The notes: generated from the letters alone by a model not told the origin. Shown: positions 23,101-36,949, counted from the first letter of the stretch. The stretch: 64,000 nt of DNA from Rhynochetos jubatus (GCA_027574665.1 CM050668.1:4780001-4844000), one strand, 5' to 3'. Numbers and translations are program-made.

Positions 23101-26100
23101 GGAAGCTGCTCTAGACACTAAGTCACATAAGAGAAGGCTGAAAAACCGAGAGCAGGGGGAAACGAAGGGATCGGAAAAGGAAGGGATTTGGGATAACTGA
23201 GAGGAGGAGGAGAAACGTCAGCTAGCAGCAAGATTACATGGGGCAACGTTTGAGCTCCTTCAGGCCTTCTGCATGGTGTGACTGGAGTGACAGGAAAGGA
23301 AAGATGCACCAGTGAGCTTCTGGGCTGGCCGCAAGAAAATTATGGGCAACCACACAGTCACAGTGGGCACAGAGGGAACCGGGTGGAAATACAACCCAGC
23401 TTGCCCAGAACACAAAGGAACGGATGGTAACTTGCTACGGGGAACTCTTGCAAACACAGGGGCCAAAATACAGCCGCTGGGCAGCCAAGCAGAGACTGAG
23501 TGCCACAGCACAGGTCAGGAGAGGAACGGTGTGGGGAGGAGCAAGAAGCTGAGTGATGGTGCAGCTACACCCCGAAGCGGCGCCGGTGGGGTACCATGGT
23601 GTAAGGTTCAGTCACCAGACTGAATTAAACAGGACTGGCTCTGTTCACGGATTTTCCTGCACTAGTTTGCACTGGTTATCACAGATAAGCCACATTAATG
23701 CAACTCTGTTAGGATGTTGGGAAACCTCAATAATGGAAATTAACTGCTCTGTATGGACAGATGAGTGGAAGTTACACAACTGCCGCCCTATTTCCAAGAA
23801 GCACAGCACTGTTGAGTGTGTGCAGTCAAATTTAATAGCTGTTATCAAAAATCAAGGAAAGGACCTCCATTCAAAAGGTAACCAGGAGAAAAGCAAGGAC
23901 TTGGTAGTATTGCACAACCACAACAGCTCTGGACTCACACCAACAACAGTAACTCCAGTGCTGGAACAATGTACCGGCTTAGAGATTTGACATGTGGCCA
24001 AGGGGCTTACAAAATACCTCCAAACAGATAATGCAAATCCATATTACTAGGTCTATTAATGGCCTGTCACTGCCTGTCTGCAGATCACTATTTTGTGCCA
24101 GTAAGCTCTAGATTTCCTTAATCAGTTTTCCTTAACTGATACTTCTAGCACTGGTGAGATTCTATAAGGTCCTAAAATCAGGAGAATTTTCTACCCATTG
24201 AATCACCATAACACCAGACTCACCATTCCCCCGCCCTCTACCCTCAGTTTCCTTTTTCATATAATGGGAACAAGGTTTTGAACCTTCCCTGGAGCCACAG
24301 GACATTTGTGTCCAACTGTTGTCAGACCTGGACATGAGTTGAGCAACTCAAGCAGACTCATTATGTTGATTTTCTTATTGCATCGATTCAAATTTTAAAC
24401 CAATTCTTACAATCTTTCACACACGTGACAAAATGATCAAAAGGCATTTACAGCTGGTTTTAAACATGCGCCAGACTTTACTGAAACCTGGTATTTCTGC
24501 CCCATTTGCAGAGGACTTGGCAGGGAGGACAGGAGAAAGACTGCATTTCCCTTGTCTCGGTTCCCTTGTCTGAAACCTAAAGTGAAACCTAAAATACTCC
24601 CCTCCATTTTGGATCAATGTCACATAACCTCATTTCCTCAGCTTAAGAAAAAGCCTTAGATTTTATATGTTGCACTAAAATATGTCAGCACCGTTAGGTT
24701 AATAAACAGTGCTAAATCAAAACCAGGCCCCAGTTCGTAGATCATGTGAGCTATGTCAAACATGGGGAGTGATACCATAGAAGAGATGTAATGGACAGCC
24801 TCCTTCGCCTGGTTTTTATGGCTGTGAAAGAGAAAAACCTGGTGTTCAGTCACTTTTCATTCACCAGAGGCTGTCACACAATCTCTCACAGCTTTTTGGG
24901 TTATGTTTGTTTTTCCTGGGGTTCCCAAGAGCCCCACCTTCTGAACCCCTTGCAAAACCTCCTATGTGACTACCTAAAGGACTAACCCCTGGGTCACAGC
25001 CAAAACTTGCAGCTTTTACTGCACGTTAGACCAGATCCTTACCTGATAAATCAGAATATCCCCCATCAATTTACACCCACAGAGGAAATAATTTTCACAA
25101 TTCAGGGGAACAAAGGTTTGATTTTCTTCCCTGTATTGACTTTTCCTGTGTGGCAACTCTGCCAAAGCCAAGAAACTTCTCTCTCTCACTTGTCAGTAGG
25201 ACATCCCAGCAGATTTTAGGGCCGTAATTCAACACCTATGGCCACCCTAGCCTGGCAGCTGTGCCCCCTGCCACAATCAAGAGGCCGCACTGCAACTCCA
25301 GTGGGCCTCCTGGTGAAATTAAGAGCATGAATCCCATCAGGCAATTGTCTCCTCAGAGGCTGTCCTCATTTACAATACTCCTCCTAACCAGGATCCTCAA
25401 TTTTGGGAAAAACAATCAGGACCCTATCGCAGAGGCTGTCACACACACTCGTTCATTCACAGCTCCCATGCTCCTGGTGACCAGCATTAGTAGACACACA
25501 CCGAGACCCCCAAGCAGACATTTGCTGTCCCTCATACCTGAAACATGACTGATTGCTGAATACCTTTACAGATTAACAGTGAAAATACTCTTACTCACTG
25601 CTGGAAAGAAAATGTTTTTGGAAAGCTGTTCAGGGAATTTGATAGTGTCCAGTTTTTCCACTGAGAAAAGCAAAATCTGAAACCCACACGATGGTTCAGA
25701 TTTCCCTTGATAAAACCCTGCAGAATGCTGCTCGGCACACACACACATCTACCTCTTGCTGCTGCTTCTGAAACCTCTCACGGCTTAACACAGTGATGCC
25801 AGCAGGCAGCCAGAGCGAGACACAGGCCAAGGCCACCCGAGTGTGCTCGCAGGGGAATGCCTGAGCCCACGGCAGAAGTCGCACGCAAGTTTTGATCCAG
25901 CTATGAATACTCGCAATGTTGCGGCAGGTCGACATCCCACCGGAGCCCCCATCTCTGAGGGGGGAGAGGGGGAGTGCCGTCCCATGGCGAGAAGTCATCC
26001 CTGTCACTCACAACTGAAAAACAGCCACCTACGAGTTAGTTGAAGTTCGAATTTTCAGGCTCCGCCGTAGTCAATGGAGAGATTGGCACCTATGGCTATT

Positions 26101-28239
26101 CATCCCGACCCAAGATAGCTATCTGGGACGGGTAGGGTGAATTGATGCTGGAGGTGCCAGTATCTTTCGACAGGGACTATAAAAGGAGCCTAGATGATTA
26201 TCTTGGAGCAGACAACTAACTTTTAGGCAGAGTCAGTTAAGGTGAATCTTTGCTGAACTGAAATCAGCGGTGGTTTCGCCTTTGCCTTCAGTGGGGCCAG
26301 GTTTTCACCACGGCAATCTAAGTAGATTAGGAAAGAAAAACAGAAAAGGGAAACACATCTATAAGGGAATGAAATATTTATTTCCCCCTATTCACAGAGA
26401 GCAATTAAGATATAAAGAGATTAGGGGAATTCTTCACAGACACAAAGTGGGCTTGTATTGAACAAGGAAGGAGGCTTTGGAGCCTGCATGCACAACTTGA
26501 GCTATCAGCCACCCTGCCTTGCTCCCTGGAAAAGCATCATGCAAATTTGAGGAGGAAGGAATCGCGGTAGACATGCCATCTGGGAGGATGATGGACAACA
26601 AGCTGACTAGGAATAAATAGCGAAATATAATAAATTCCAAACCATGCCAACAGCAACTGTTGTGCTATGAATTAACAGTGCTATTAAATGTTTACGCACA
26701 CACTTCTGTCAGCACCTGTCAGCATTTATGCAATACATACGTTGGCAAATCTGTATTACGTTATTTCTTGCAACTGATCTGCATTAATACTGCCCGTGCA
26801 CATGTTCAAGCAAATTGCTACACTTCTTTCTGACCTATCCATGTGCAAAAGGTGCAGTAGTTCACAGTATTTTATGCCTATGCAGCAAATTACGGTTTTA
26901 CGTGCTAGGCAGCAGAGCAAGGCTGGGGGATAGAGGGCAGCAAAGGAAAAAGAAAGAGGAGCAGGGAAGAACAAGAAACCTGGAAAGCCCCCGGCTGGGG
27001 CAGGAGGATGCCCAAGGAGACAGTGGTGGGCCTGGGGCAAAGCAGGGTTCAACTCCAACCAAGCCAGAGGAGGGGAGTCACACAATAAGCCTTCCTGAGC
27101 AGCAGGAATAGGCTGGGGGGTGTGTGTGGGAAGCCCCAAAACACAGCCCTAGGCTGAAACCCCAGCAGAAAGGAAAAAATCATTTAGCCAGAACTCCTGC
27201 TACAGTCATGCTGCAGAGAACAGTTACGGCCAGTGAGATGGACAGCAGTGCTCCCTGCACCCAGGCACTTAAATTAACTTTCCCCCTTCGATTCCTTCTT
27301 TTTCTTCTTTCCTCCCTTCCCCCAGCCCTGGGTGCAGTAGCTGGGGTGGAGGAGATAAAAATGTATAATTAAGGGAGTTGCCACTTGCTAAAGCTGGAGA
27401 CCGCTCGGGCAAAAAACAGGGTTTGTGGTGACAGAGCTAAATCTGGGACCCACCAATTGTTGCTAATGATGAGAGCCTGTGGTTACTGTGCCACCCAGGC
27501 AGAACTGGTGGAAAGACAAGCTTGTTACTGCAAAAGGAGCATCTGTGCCCCACCTCTCCTCTGTGCAAGCAGATTTGAGGCTTGCCAACACCGCATGTTT
27601 GCAGGGCTTTGGGACAACGGCACAGATGCAGGCAGAGCAAAGAGAAAGGTCCAGCAACGCAAGCTGGTGCTTGATCGGACCACTGGACTCGGACATCCTA
27701 GCTCCTCGGCCAGGTTTCATCTGAGCACGGGTCTTAGGCTGGGGTACATTGCTGCAGAGGAGGCGAGACGTATAGTGCTTTCCAGGGCTGCTGCAGGACT
27801 TGAGAGCTGTTGCTGTTGTCTCTCCCCCTGTGACTGTGCATAGAGACTGTGAACTTTTGTCTTTTTACCCTCCATTTATTTGAAGTACCAAAAGAAGCAG
27901 CCAAAATAGTCATTTGAAAGAGAAAACCTTCAGAGTTGCTCCTCCTGGCCTGTTTGAGAGAAATTTTTGTTGAAACTGAAGCCACAGAAGAACCCAAACC
28001 CTGGTGTGAGCTGCAGCAAGATGCAGGACATAGGCAGTTAGCTGATGTTCCTGACAATTGTGTGCCACATAACAACCCATCAAGCTCACCTTGAGCTCTT
28101 GAGCTCCAAAGGCCCATGGAAATCCAAAAATGCATAAGGATGTTGTATTGCCATTTCTCTTTGTGACTTAAACAGCATTCAAGGAGAGCAGGGAGTGAAA
28201 GCACTTACCCTGGCCATATTTACCTTCAGTCACCACATT
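20183..28239. other. Intergenic, mostly unassigned
   Basis: A MIR-like remnant lies at 21565-21656 and a repeat-like patch near 26060-26230 with the recurring phrase GGCACCTATGG/GGAGCCTAG. No exon, RNA gene or intact transposon was recognised. Open frames such as 23553-23990, 26756-27139 and 27385-27843 show no domain signature. Confidence 0.5.
21565..21656 (+). repeat. MIR-like SINE remnant
   Basis: The order 'gacctgggtttaatccccag', 'catgggctcactgggtaatt', 'cttcctctctctcc', 'ctgcattttatg' follows the left and core portions of MIR in the forward orientation. It is diverged. Confidence 0.5.
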
Positions 28240-28450
28240 CGTTCATCAACTATATTCCTATGTCTTTAAACCACATGATTTTGATTCAAACAAAAGAAGG
28301 AGGTTTATAATTTAACTTGGAATTAACATGACAAGTGATTAGCGGGTCGTCAAGAATAAGACTTGTCTTAATAATACTAATAAAAAGGGAGATATTTTTT
28401 AATGCAGTTCCTCGGATTAATAATTGCCATCCTGATAGAGTCAGAATTTC
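28240..28450. promoter_or_regulatory. Candidate conserved non-coding element
   Basis: Dense potential factor cores in non-repetitive sequence: GTGATTAGC, CTTAATAATACTAATAAAAA, and CGGATTAATAATTGCC, which combines a GGATTA (Otx/Pitx-type) core with ATTAAT and AATTG cores. This is inference from motif content only. Confidence 0.25.
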
Positions 28451-30522
28451 CAGCATGAGCCGTTCCCTCCCTAGCCACAGGTGCAGATGGATGAAGCAGC
28501 TCAGGCAAGCTGAAGTTGATCACATTTTCCATGTAAAAGGGCACAGTAATTACAACTGATGAGGGTGCTGGAGCCAAAACACTGGGTCTTGCTAGGGGAA
28601 AAAAACCAGATTCATAATCAACAGGGGTAGCCACAGGAGAAGTTTTAAAATCCTAATTTAAAATCACTTAGCAGTAGCATGCTATGCTCCTACAGTTGCT
28701 GAGTACTAGGACATTAGAGGAGAGGTAATAAGTGTCCCCGGAAAGTGCTGCTATACAGGGCAACTCTTCAGCTTTACTGGGATTTCCAGTGCTCACACAT
28801 CTGAAACTCATGGTTTTTCTTCTATTTAAGGAAGACACAGAGTATTTTAGTGCATCTCCAAGATGAAGTGGAAGAGTGAAGAGGTTGCTGTTTAAGATTC
28901 AGTTTTGAGGACTGAAGTCAGCCTGCAGCGATAACAGCTCTATGTCCCCCATCCTGGAGTTAGAACACCCTTGCAAAACAGAACCATTAAGTTTAATCAT
29001 ATACGTGTGCATTTGTGTCTTTAAATAGCATTTGCTTTGCTGAAAAGGATGCAAAGATCTTGTCTTGCTGAATAGTAAATCGACAGCACTTAAAAGCTGA
29101 GTTTCCAAGTAAGTTCAGCCCCCAGTTTGCAGAGCAGCTTTGTACCACAGACTGATTTTTGTTTGTCTAAATGAATGCTAAGATCCTTGGAAATCTTTAC
29201 TCCTGGTTGTGGGTTCCGTGTACTTTAAAACGTGCCCTTGGTCTCTTCTAACACACTGAACCCTGAGGAGAAATACCAGTAGGGTTAGAAACCACCACCA
29301 GATATAGTTTGAGCTTGATTGCCTGTATTATCTTAACACCCTATTGCTCCAAAACCTCTGAAAACTACATATCTCATCTTTCTATTGTTATTACACCCAA
29401 AGGATATGTCTACACCGCAGTGTTGAGATGCCCATGCCAGCTTGCAACAAGCTCGCTCTGGTACTGGAAACAGGCTAGCTGCAGCAGCTCCGAGCAAATT
29501 TCCTCTGCCGCCTAATTTACCCGGTTTCTCCTGCCCCGCTGAAGGTGGCTGCGAAAGAAAGCAACGTGATCTTGGCTTGACTCTTCTGGCACACACAAAT
29601 GCAACAGGGCAACCACTCCTGATTAGCTCGCTCCCACACCATCTGTTCTCCAAGGCTACATGGACTTTCTGGCACGGAGATCCCTGTTTGAGGATATGAG
29701 CTTGTGTACAACAGTTTACCATAACCAGCAAAGCCGAGCTGACACTCCCTCCCTCAGAGACAGCAGCTTTGCCTTTTTTTTTTTTTGGTAACCCTTTGCC
29801 TATTTCGCATCGCGGGTACCACGCCGGTATCACATCGCAGGGGGGCAACTGATGAGGTTTCTGCATTCAAGGCAGGTTTGTTGGCATGAAGCGAATCGTC
29901 TCGTGGGTATGAGATGCCCTGGCCCAGCAGACATAGGAAGGAAGAGCTGATCCCTGAAATCCCAACAGGATTCAGGCCCCTGCGACAGCCCCTTTTAGCT
30001 CTCAGGTGAGAGGCAGCGCTGAGGCCCCACCAGGCTGCAGGGTGAGGGTTCGCAGATCCTGCAGTGCCGCCCAGGAAGGCACAGCCCAAGGCAGGAGAGC
30101 TGCACAGCCCCTCTCCTCGCACTCCTTCCTCGGTCTGGCAGCGATGGAGCAGCCCTAACACAATGCAGAACCCAGGCCAAAACCCATAGCCACTCTGTCT
30201 GTCTAACTCTGTCTGGCAGTGGTGCAGTACATTATTACCTTCTGTAATTCCCCCAAGTTATTTAGGGCTGTCTCCTTATTATCTCGATATCTTGGCTCCC
30301 ATAATAATTACAGACCCAGTTTTACAAGGGCAATTTTTTTTTTTCTTGATTAGTTTCCAGGATTCTGTTGTTGCATCAAAGCTGAGCTAGTTTTTGTGTA
30401 TTCCTGACAGATGTCTACTGGGGGAATTACAGAATGGGCATGCAAAGAGGAAACAATCCACGGTGAGATTAAGGAAACAAAGAACAGTTCTATGAATGTG
30501 GAGAAAAAAAAAAGGCATTTCT
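28451..30522. other. Intergenic, no gene recognised
   Basis: A patch at about 29400-29440 ('atgtctacaccgcagtg') resembles an old sauropsid interspersed repeat. The longest open frame (29333-29866, minus strand, 177 codons) has no domain signature and is probably chance. Confidence 0.45.
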
Positions 30523-30587
30523 CATGCACACACGGCTGGTCAGATGGACATGCACACACTGCTGGTCAGATGGACACGCACACACAC
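30523..30587. repeat. 26-bp minisatellite, two and a half copies
   Basis: The unit CATGCACACACGGCTGGTCAGATGGA occupies 30523-30548. A second copy with one change (G to T) is at 30549-30574 and a partial third, CACGCACACACAC, is at 30575-30587. Confidence 0.93.
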
Positions 30588-30789
30588 TTTGGCACTTGAA
30601 TTTCTGTCGTTTCTCCTGGCTTTTGCCTGCGCAGGGCACAGCATGTTACAGAAGTGCTGTAAGAGCATCCTCTCGACTATGCAAGTGTAAGGAGGAATTA
30701 AACAGAACTTGCCATATCTAATTTCTTACTATTTCTGCTTAAACTCATTGTCTCTAGTGAAACCTCTCAAAGCCCTTTATGAAGGAGCT

Positions 30790-30905
30790 GGTTGTTAATT
30801 ACACTTTTCATAGAAAGGAAACTTTGGTGCAAAGTCATGAAGTGGCCAGCTAAAAACGCCTTGGGAACCCGCAGCTGAGCTAGGAACAAAGCAGAGGTCT
30901 GCAGA
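30790..30905 (-). repeat. Possible MIR-like remnant
   Basis: 'gaaaggaaactttggtgcaa', 'gtcatgaagtggccagc' and 'gagctaggaacaaagcagag' weakly follow the reverse complement of a MIR-type core. Low certainty. Confidence 0.3.
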
Positions 30906-31027
30906 GTCACAAGCTCACGAGTATTTGCTCTTTTCTAAACTCAGCCCACACCACAGTCTGCTGTGCATCTGCTGCACCTTTGCTTGCTGCGTGCCTTCAG
31001 CCTGCAGTCAGGATTTGGCCACGAATA

Positions 31028-31045
31028 AACAACAACAACAACAAC
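31028..31045. repeat. (AAC)6 microsatellite
   Basis: Six AAC units, then AAAAC. Confidence 0.9.
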
Positions 31046-31129
31046 AAAACACCCTGGTTATTTGTACTACAGTGGTGCCTAAAAAAATACTAATTATCTA
31101 TAACAGAGCAGTGCCTGCAGGCCTCAGGT

Positions 31130-31335
31130 GAGACTGGCACCCCATTGTGCTAGGTGTTACACAAAACAGATTATAAAAGGATGGTCCCTGCCCTGAAGAG
31201 TTTACAGTCTAATTAGGCAAGAGAAGGAGTGGGTGGAAACAAGTTCAGAGAGATAGAGTAACTGATTCAATATCTCCCAAAGCAGAGCTGGCTAACAGTT
31301 TCCTGGCCTCTGAACTAGTGCCTAAACCACACAGA
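31130..31335 (-). repeat. Ancient MIR/L2-like relic
   Basis: 'cattgtgctaggtgttacac', 'atggtccctgccctgaagag', 'tttacagtctaattaggc', 'aaagcagagctggctaac' and a final 'agtgcctaaaccac' follow the reverse complement of an old amniote L2/MIR-type element. It is diverged but the order of blocks is kept. Confidence 0.55.
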
Positions 31336-34300
31336 TTCCCTCAAAACATGAGGGTCTTGGTGCTGTCTGTTGGCTTCTGCCTTGAGGCTCCCAGGCAGTT
31401 GACAAAGACAAACTTCATGGCTCTCACGCGGCCTTGAAAAGTGCCTCCGGTCTCCATTGCTTACACAGAGAGGTCAGGCCCCAAGGAGGGGTGTCGGAGG
31501 CTCGACAGGGAAAACAGCCACGGTGCCACCAGGAACCATGCCTGCAATCACCACCTCCAGCAGCGAGCCACCCCTCTGCCTGCTTGGCTGCTGCAGCAAA
31601 GGGTGCTTCCATGAAAGCACGTTTTTAGCCACTACCAAAGGCAGAGGACTGGACTCGTTGGACAAAGAGCTCAGTCTGGAATGGCAAATGCCATATATTA
31701 AGGGCTGGCGATGAGTAGATCAAACCGTGTGTCAGATAAATCACCCACTCAGTCCAGAACCATACATGAAAATACAATTAGAGATTAGTCCGTAGAGTGC
31801 AGAACTGGCAATACGTCAGCTACAAATCATTCTAAAAGCATGTAGCTGATCTAGCCTCCTTAATTCCTTGAGTTGTTGATTCCAATTATCAGCAGCCAAG
31901 TAGCAAAAGGTTTTTTATCCCAGAAGATTTCTTACTTTTGGATACAATAAAAGTCAATTTATTCGATGATTACTAGGACATGGGCAGTTAATAGGTTGCG
32001 TCTGTTCTTTCTCCCCTCAGATACCTCAGAGTGGATCCATTAACACATTTACGGACTAGACTTAAACAATAATAGTGCTTCTCCTTCTCTGGGGGTAGCC
32101 AAACCAACCCACTTTTCGTACAGGGCTCTGGGATGTTTTTTAGTATTACAGCTCCAGAGGAATTTACATAATTGGTTATGAATAATTCGTAACTTGTCTA
32201 AGAGTCTCCATGTAGCTATCTGATTTACTACAGCTTCCCACTCCAGAACCAGCAGAAGATTTTAATACAGTTTTTAATTGCAAGATCATAATTTAAGCGT
32301 ATCAGTGCTGCCTAACGTAGACGGGACGTGAGAAGCACTGCTTTCCACAGCCTCCACCAGTACCTGGTATCTAGCTACGGCAGGACTCGCAAGGCCCTGG
32401 AAAGGCTGCTGGGATCACCTGCAGGGCAGGGAGCCAGCACCACTGTCTTCAGTGCAGACCTCTCTTCCCCTCCTTTACGTGCTTACCCCCAGATTATTTG
32501 CTTTTTGCAGGGAGGACGGGAAGAAAAGCCATTGTGGTTTAAGCATTAGCCTTCTGCCGAGGATGTCTGTGTTCAGTCGATACCTCTGTGCACCTTTGTT
32601 CACTCCTTTAGTATGACCATCAGAGCAACAATGCACCCCTCTCCTTGGGTGACTCCAGTGACTGTGATGGTGTGTAGGAGAGCCAGCTTGAAAGCCAGTG
32701 ACATAAACTGGGAGAGCCCTGGCATGAAGCGGACCTATGCCCTCTGGGTGTGTGCCTTGGCCTGAGGGCTAGTTCCCACCAGGGTTTTACTGTGGTTCAG
32801 GCACCCCTCTGGTCCGTGGATGCTCTGGTGCCTCAGTGCTGAGGCTCCTGTGGGAGACCTTGACCTGTGGCTGGGCAGTCACCTTTGCCCAGGCACCTCC
32901 TCTCACAGAACTTGCAGGAACTAGATTTCTTCCGAAACCTCCATCTGGTTTGGAAGAAATCAGGCATCACATTCAAAGTCATTGAGCACCACAAACTGAC
33001 TGCACTGGCACTGTTTCCTAAGAAAATGGCACTAAAATATTCCACGTTTTCACTCAGTTGGAAGAAAGTATAAAGCACAGGACTGCAGCAAACTTTCTCT
33101 CATTTTTTCCCTATATGATGTTTTTGCTTCAGCAAATGGAATTTAGGACAGGGTCATTGAATCAAATCATTTGCTCCCACAGGAAACCTCCTCACGTAGC
33201 CCATTTAATTATTAATATTTCTGCCCCCCAGTTTAACAAAATCATGGGAAAACTCCTAAACTTGTTTAACTTAAAACAACTGCTACTTTTCGACAGACTC
33301 CAACTGGCATTTCACAAGACAAAGGACATGCTGATGTGCCCTACAAAGCGATAGTTTAATAAAAGAAGCTATCTCTCTTTCTACAAATTTCACTATGCAA
33401 AGGGTAAATAATTGCTTAAACTCAGTCTTTAGTCAAGACAGCATAAGCTTCATTGAGGTAATCCCCAGTGAGACTTAAGCATATGCCTAAATGCTTCCTC
33501 TGAATTGGGGGCTGAACAGCTAATTTGCTTTTGGTAGATCCTTCACTGTATTTTTTTTTTTCTTCAGTTACACTTTCTTTTAAAAAAATTAATCCCATCA
33601 AACTACTAAAAGAGCCACCTCACTTCCTTCAAGTTTCTTCCCAGCATTTATAAAAAAGATGGGTTATTGTCCCGAAACCAAAACCATTACAGCCTGTCAA
33701 AACCTTTCTGTAAGGCGGCAGCTAGCTGAATAATACATTTCACATTAAATTACACAACTGTGTCATCGGGCTAACATTAAAGGTAAGTCATTAATAAAAA
33801 GAGAAAATAAAGTGGTCCTTAATTATACAAGACATTAAAAGGCTGAGTGTTTTGCTTCTACGGCACACTCACTTTGTGAGAATAAACGTTTTAAGACCAG
33901 TGTGAACTTTTCTCTGTGGAAATTACAGCTCAAAGATAATCCCTTATGCCCGCTAACGCTGCTCATTGCTGGGAGATGTGTCCTTACACACCTTCTGACT
34001 TCTTGGTGCTAGTCCTACGGATGAAGCCAGTTTGCAAACCCTTGGCTCACACACACAATTTTTGTTTTCATTCTGTTATTTATGGGGGGCATTTTCAAAA
34101 GACTCAGGTGAAAGCACTTAATAGCTAAACCCCATTGATTTTCTGTAAAAATAGGGCATCCTGGTGCTTTTGACAAACATCTGAATACACTTTGGAAATT
34201 GGCGCCTAACAGGATAAAGCCAAAGGAGCACAGAGGGAATCCAGGCAGCAGAAGCTCGGCATTCAGGGCCAGGCGTAGCCAGAACAGGGACGGTGGCAGG

Positions 34301-36900
34301 GAGAGGATGGAACTTGCAAGCACAAGGCCACGTCTGCATCAGCAGAGGAGGAGAGGCACACTGCCCCTCCTGCTCCCCAGCTCCCAGGTAAACCCACCCC
34401 TGGGGGTCCCACAGCCCTACTTCAGTGACTGAAATCACGCGGGGACAGTGCGTCTGCTGCAAATCTCCATAGGTCATGCTTTCTTCACCTTGCAACTCAG
34501 AGCAGAAACTCCTTCCTCATCGGCTGGCCAGCCTCACCCTGTGGAACAGGACTATGAGACACCTCTTTTGGTGGCTCGCTGGGAACCCCTGCAAGCCTGA
34601 GCTGACCAAAGATGGACCTTCCCAGCAGAAGCTATAACACACTTTGTTCACGGTTTGATGCAGAGCAAGCCACACGCAGCACGCGTCAGATGTCCACAAG
34701 CCACCATCGCTTGGTAGCTGCGGAGCGTTAGGTCGGAGTGTGCTAACGTAAAGGTTTAGGACAAGAAGGGTTAAGGGAATATCCCTGACGTGCTTGTATT
34801 AACAATAACCCTTCTCTGCCCACAGAACCATGTGGAGTAACTTTGTATTAGCCTGCTTTTGAGGACTCGTCTCAGGTAGGCTGTGAATCCTTCCCCTGGG
34901 TGTGGGGCAGGGGGGTTAGAGCATGAGTTCTCCAACAGAAACAAATTAGAAGGAAAATTTCCAAGGAATCATGAGAGGCTGTGAAAAGTGTTGGTTTGTG
35001 CACAATTCTTTTGCCCTCTTTTTCCTGAAAAATGAAATTATTTTGGCCAAATTCCTGAGTTTTTCAGTATTTGAATTTCTGAACCATAAAAAAAAAAAAA
35101 AAACCCAACAAAACAAAACCAGAAAAACCCTTCCCTTGGGAAACGTAGATCAAAAAAAAAAAAAAAATCTCCCTGAAACGAATTTCCTTTTAGTTTTCAT
35201 TTAAATTGTCTGCTTTATTATGGCACTAATTCCTAATTCTAGGTTTTTTCCTTTTTCTAAAGAAACCAACTATTCGGCATTACAGCTACACCAAGATTCA
35301 GAAGCCCTCTGTGTTGTGGATACAGCCTTTCATCAAGTAGACTAAAGTTTTCCACAAAGCTTCAGCGCGCGGAGCCATCATCTAAGGCTTTGCCTCACGT
35401 AGCCAAATTGGCCAGGAATTAGTTTGTAAAGAAAACATCGGGGATTTAACCATATGCACGTCCCAGATCACGCGTTACCAAGCTAATCAACTGGGTTTCT
35501 TTCTGTAAATGCCAATAGAATATTTGCTACGTGCTAAATGATGCTAATAATGTTTCCAAGATAAAATGAGGTTCTTCCCAAGGAGCACAGTATCTGCCCC
35601 CACTTTGCACTCTCCTTGCTTCAGCAGTGCGGTAGAACAAGATGCACAGGGTATACTGAAATTAGTTTGCAAACTGGAGGGTGTTTTAGCGATTTCCTCG
35701 TGCGAAGGCACCCTCTCTCTGGTGCCTACTAAATCATCCTTGCCAAACACTATTTACCCCTGGAGCTAACAAAAATACTTTGAAGAGCAAGTCTCAGCAT
35801 ACCAAGTGTTAAATATTTCACATATGCAGGGGTAGCCTTCACATTAAAAGATGTCTACTTTACCTCGGAGTAATTAACACATTTGAACTGTCCTGGGGTT
35901 AAAGAAAAAGAAAAAAAAAAAGCATAAAACCAAAACAAAATAGAAAAAACCCTCAACACCAAATAAAGACCAGACACCTGAAGTTAACCAAGAAGTACGC
36001 TCATCAGTGTTAGCCCCGGGAGAAGATACAGGGCTGGGCTTGGTGGATGGCCCTCGGTAAAATCTGGGCTTCCCTTTGTTATGTACAAGCTTTGCTGAAC
36101 TCTTTCAGAGTGACTCCTGGGTAAAGAGAAGAAGAAGAGAATAAAAGTAAGACCCTTAAAGGGGGTGCCCCCCATCGCCACCAGGTACAAACCAGCAAGA
36201 GACGCACACCCCAAGAGGGCCAGCTGGTACGAGCAGGACCGGCCACCGCGGGACACAACAAAGCAGCACCTTCATCTGCTCTGTCCCAGTGGCACACCAC
36301 GAAAGCCATCCTGTGCCAACCCATCCTGCCAGCTCAGTTCTTTGGCCTGCCTGCCTCTCTCGGCAGCATGCTTCCTGTTCCTCGGGAGCAATCAGCCCCG
36401 TGGAAGGAGCACGTTTTTTAGGGAGTCCCCTGCTAAAAGAGCCACAGCGTGTTCTGGCTGCGTTTCAGATCCACTTCCTTTCCAGCTCTCGCCCCAGCGT
36501 TTGAAACGCTAAGGAATGATTCACTTGTAGACACTGCTGTATTTCCATTATTATTCAACACCTATTCCTGTCTGCCCGTGGAGTGGAATGGGAATTACTG
36601 CAAGTACACACGCACCCCAGGACGCCCACACACTTCTGCAAGAGACACCTTCACTGGGAGGCACAGGGACTGGGTGGGAGAGCAGAGGGCTGGGACAGTG
36701 GCAATTGCTGAGAATAACAGGCTGTGAGCCTCAGGCTTTCAGGCCGAGCAACTTTGCATTAGCACAGCGTTTTCCATCATGGCTGAGAAGGAGATCAGTT
36801 GGGAAAACAAATAAATCACTGAGGCCCCGTTTGTACAGCCTGAACGCGTCTCTCGGGGCAGGACTTCCATCAGGCAGATGAGGATCTCCTGGAGTCTCCA
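31336..36900. other. Intergenic, no gene recognised
   Basis: It contains A-rich runs near 35089-35102 and 35153-35167, AT-rich non-repetitive stretches (31780-32320 and 33690-33860) that might be regulatory, and a 10-bp inverted repeat at 34764-34815. A patch at 33420-33515 ('cattgaggtaatccccagtg', 'gacttaagcatatgcc') resembles an old sauropsid repeat. No exon was recognised. Confidence 0.45.
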
Positions 36901-36949
36901 GTGCTGCTGGCTCAAACTACAGCTTTGGAGCCCACCACGGTGCCGAGCG

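Noticed and set aside
27385..27843. 152-codon + strand open frame rich in Cys and Arg
   Set aside because: No pattern of spaced cysteines matching a known zinc-binding or secreted family, and overlapping frames of equal length exist on the other strand.
29333..29866. 177-codon minus-strand open frame
   Set aside because: No domain signature, unusual composition and no supporting splice pattern. Frames of this length occur by chance in GC-richer patches.
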